Positions 4,591-6,174 of a DNA stretch of 6,174 nucleotides are shown here, piece after piece. How positions within the stretch are numbered: the stretch's first letter is position 1; every line of letters starts with the position of its first letter. This DNA is from Bryobacteraceae bacterium (GTDB lineage: Bacteria; Acidobacteriota; Terriglobia; Bryobacterales; Bryobacteraceae): positions 1 to 6,174 of the forward strand of contig JASHWA010000152.1 in the NCBI GenBank assembly GCA_030044325.1. The letters are read 5' to 3'. The position numbers were made by a program, and so were the translations under genes. A model generated the notes under the pieces. That model did no database searches. It was not told the DNA's origin and worked only from the letters and a program-made list of their open reading frames with translations.

Positions 4591-6174
4591 CTACCACTCA
4601 ATTCGCACCGACAGTTGAAACTTCCGCGCGGGCGTGACCGTGTGATCGATGACGGCGGTGTCATCCAGATCGAGAATGCGGTTCGGCAGGCCGAAGTTGG
4701 CTCGATTCAGGATGTTAAATGCGTCCAGGCGCAGTGTCATCTTCAGCCGCCGGCTGAGCGGGAAGGTTCGCGCGAGCGCCAGATCGACCGTCGCAAGCCC
4801 CGGGCCGCGCAAAATGTCGATTCCGGATGAGCCAAATTGGTATGGCGAAGGAATGACGAAAGCGCTCGTGTCGAACCAGTCCAGATACGACCGTCCCGAG
4901 CTGACCGCGCCGGAGCCGACACGATCGGGAAGCTGGTAGCTTCCGTCGTTCAGCGTGCTGGTTGCGAGTTGGGGAGTGAACGGAAAGCCCGACTGCAAAG
5001 TCACGTTCGCGTCGATGCGCCAGTTCGCAATGATGAGCTGCTGAAACGGCACCAAATATTCTGCGAGCAAGACAGCGCGCCGCGGAACGTCGAACGTGGA
5101 CGGGCCTCGATTGGCGCGCGGATCGTAAATATTTTGCGGAACGTCTGGGCGGCCGATGGGATCGGTCGCCGGACTGGCTGCGTCGTCGATCGCTTTCGAG
5201 TACGTGTAGCTCAACTGAACCACGACGCCGCGCCAGAAGTTGCCGGTGAGCTTGGCCACGCCGGCCGCGTAGCTCGAACCGCCACCGAATCCGAGATAGT
5301 CGATGCGCCACTCGTAGGGAAAGTAAGGCTCGCGCGGCACGGTGAAGGGATACGGGGCCGGATCAGCCTGATTCGCGTTGTAGGTCTTGAACAGATGAAT
5401 GCCGCCCGAGCCGATGCCGCCGATCTGGAAATCCAGGCGCGAGAGCATTTGATGCTCGATAAAGACATTCCATTGTTCCGTGTAGGGAGTGTAGGTGCGG
5501 GGCTGGATCGCGTAGACCGGCGTCGCATTGGCGTCCAGATTCGCGATCGTCGGTGTAATGGAAACCGGCGCGGGAAGGCCCTGCGCGAGCGTCGATCCGA
5601 GCGCGAAATCGCCGTTGATCAGGTCGTAGCGCGAAGCATAGGGAGGGTTCTGAGCGAGGCTCGCCTGAAACATGTAGGCGCCGGTGTCGTAATTGGTGCT
5701 GAATCCGCCCCTCAAGACCCAGGGACCGTTAATCACGTTCGAGAGCACTCTTCCGACCGGATTTCCCAGGATTTTCGCGGTGGGTTTCACGTGCGCGGCG
5801 CCCAGATCGAGCGCCAATCCGGCGCGTGGAGCGAACGCGTCATGAAGCGCCCTCAAACCCGTAGTGGAGGTGAGCGCCGGATTGGAATAGGAAAGATTGA
5901 AATTCATCAGTTGATCGTGCTCTTCGCTCACCGGCGGCAGGTATTCATAACGGATTCCGGCTTCGATGCTTAACCGTCGCCAGAGGCGAAGCTGATCCTG
6001 AAAATAGCCGGACCACTCCCAATCGCGCAGGTGATATTCGCTCAACTGCGTGTCGGCGCGAACTTCATCCGGATAGCCGAGCAGAAGTGACGCGATCGAA
6101 TTTCCGGTGGGCGTAGCCGGTTGGCTGGTGAAGTCGGGAGTGAAAAAAAACGTTCCGCGGCTGGACCACTGGTT
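4591..6174 (-). CDS. Oar-like TonB-dependent receptor, C-terminal barrel part (5' end outside window)
   Basis: Outer-membrane beta-barrel of the TonB-dependent transporter superfamily, in the large subclass typical of Acidobacteriota and related to Myxococcus Oar. The frame is open to the right edge (527 residues visible), so the Leu codon TTG at 6043-6045 is not a start. Family landmarks in order: GNSIASLLLGYPDEVR near the edge; WSGYFQDQLRLWRRLSIEAGIRYEY; the FAPRAGLALDLG strand; RGPSTFDVPRRAVLLAEYLVPF; LQSGFPFTPQ; YLDWFDTSAFVIP; GIDILRGPGLATVDLALARTFPL; LRLDAFNILNRANFGLP; and a final aromatic strand, KFQLSVRIEW, ending in Trp as expected of a barrel assembly signal. Such proteins usually have about 1,000 residues or more with an N-terminal carboxypeptidase-regulatory-like domain and a plug; these lie beyond the window. 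Substrate unknown: relatives may import glycans or peptides, and Myxococcus Oar is linked to protein export. The secretin gene follows after 30 bp. Confidence 0.93.
   Translation of the reverse strand, partial: NQWSSRGTFFFTPDFTSQPATPTGNSIASLLLGYPDEVRADTQLSEYHLRDWEWSGYFQDQLRLWRRLSIEAGIRYEYLPPVSEEHDQLMNFNLSYSNPALTSTTGLRALHDAFAPRAGLALDLGAAHVKPTAKILGNPVGRVLSNVINGPWVLRGGFSTNYDTGAYMFQASLAQNPPYASRYDLINGDFALGSTLAQGLPAPVSITPTIANLDANATPVYAIQPRTYTPYTEQWNVFIEHQMLSRLDFQIGGIGSGGIHLFKTYNANQADPAPYPFTVPREPYFPYEWRIDYLGFGGGSSYAAGVAKLTGNFWRGVVVQLSYTYSKAIDDAASPATDPIGRPDVPQNIYDPRANRGPSTFDVPRRAVLLAEYLVPFQQLIIANWRIDANVTLQSGFPFTPQLATSTLNDGSYQLPDRVGSGAVSSGRSYLDWFDTSAFVIPSPYQFGSSGIDILRGPGLATVDLALARTFPLSRRLKMTLRLDAFNILNRANFGLPNRILDLDDTAVIDHTVTPARKFQLSVRIEW

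Noticed and set aside
4837..5973. 378-codon open frame on the + strand opposite the TonB-type receptor gene
   Set aside because: Antisense shadow with composition driven by the codon use of the receptor gene; no family resemblance.
6043..6045. TTG as the start of the TonB-type receptor gene
   Set aside because: The same frame stays open for 43 more codons to the window edge and encodes family-typical sequence (GNSIASLLLGYPDEV), so the gene starts outside the window.

Overview
The window is GC-rich, tightly packed bacterial chromosome. It holds five protein genes: one on the + strand at the left edge (trpS, 5' end outside the window) and four on the - strand. The gene set suggests an Acidobacteriota member of the Solibacter/Bryobacter type. 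The main clues are an Oar-like TonB-dependent outer-membrane protein with a very characteristic C-terminal barrel, a secreted creatininase-fold protein and palindromic intergenic repeats. This placement is an inference from protein style and repeats; no rRNA or other phylogenetic marker is present.

Layout, left to right. Positions 1-884 (+) carry the C-terminal three quarters of tryptophanyl-tRNA synthetase, interrupted by an unusual insertion that contains four 12-bp tandem units. Positions 889-1749 (-) encode the membrane zinc protease HtpX, convergent with trpS; the two stop codons lie in one perfect 12-bp palindrome. Positions 1750-1863 are a short gap with a GC hairpin. Positions 1864-2721 (-) encode an exported creatininase-superfamily protein whose metal-ligand motif departs from the classic pattern. 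Positions 2722-2991 are a 270-bp gap holding two strong inverted repeats: a 14-15-bp perfect stem at 2758-2790 and a 74-nt REP-like palindrome at 2855-2928. Positions 2992-4560 (-) encode a compact secretin-like outer-membrane protein. Positions 4591-6174 (-) carry the C-terminal part of an Oar-like TonB-dependent receptor, with its 5' end beyond the right edge.

The - strand genes read in the order TonB-type receptor, secretin, creatininase-like protein, htpX. Only the first pair is close enough (30 bp) to suggest one transcript; the 270-bp and 114-bp gaps carry hairpins that could separate transcription units. Four of the five products act at or beyond the inner membrane, so the region is biased to envelope functions, while trpS is housekeeping. 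No tRNA, rRNA, CRISPR, insertion sequence or phage gene was seen. The most notable points are the receptor-secretin pairing, the repeat-bearing insertion in TrpRS, the altered creatininase motif and the two intergenic palindromes.
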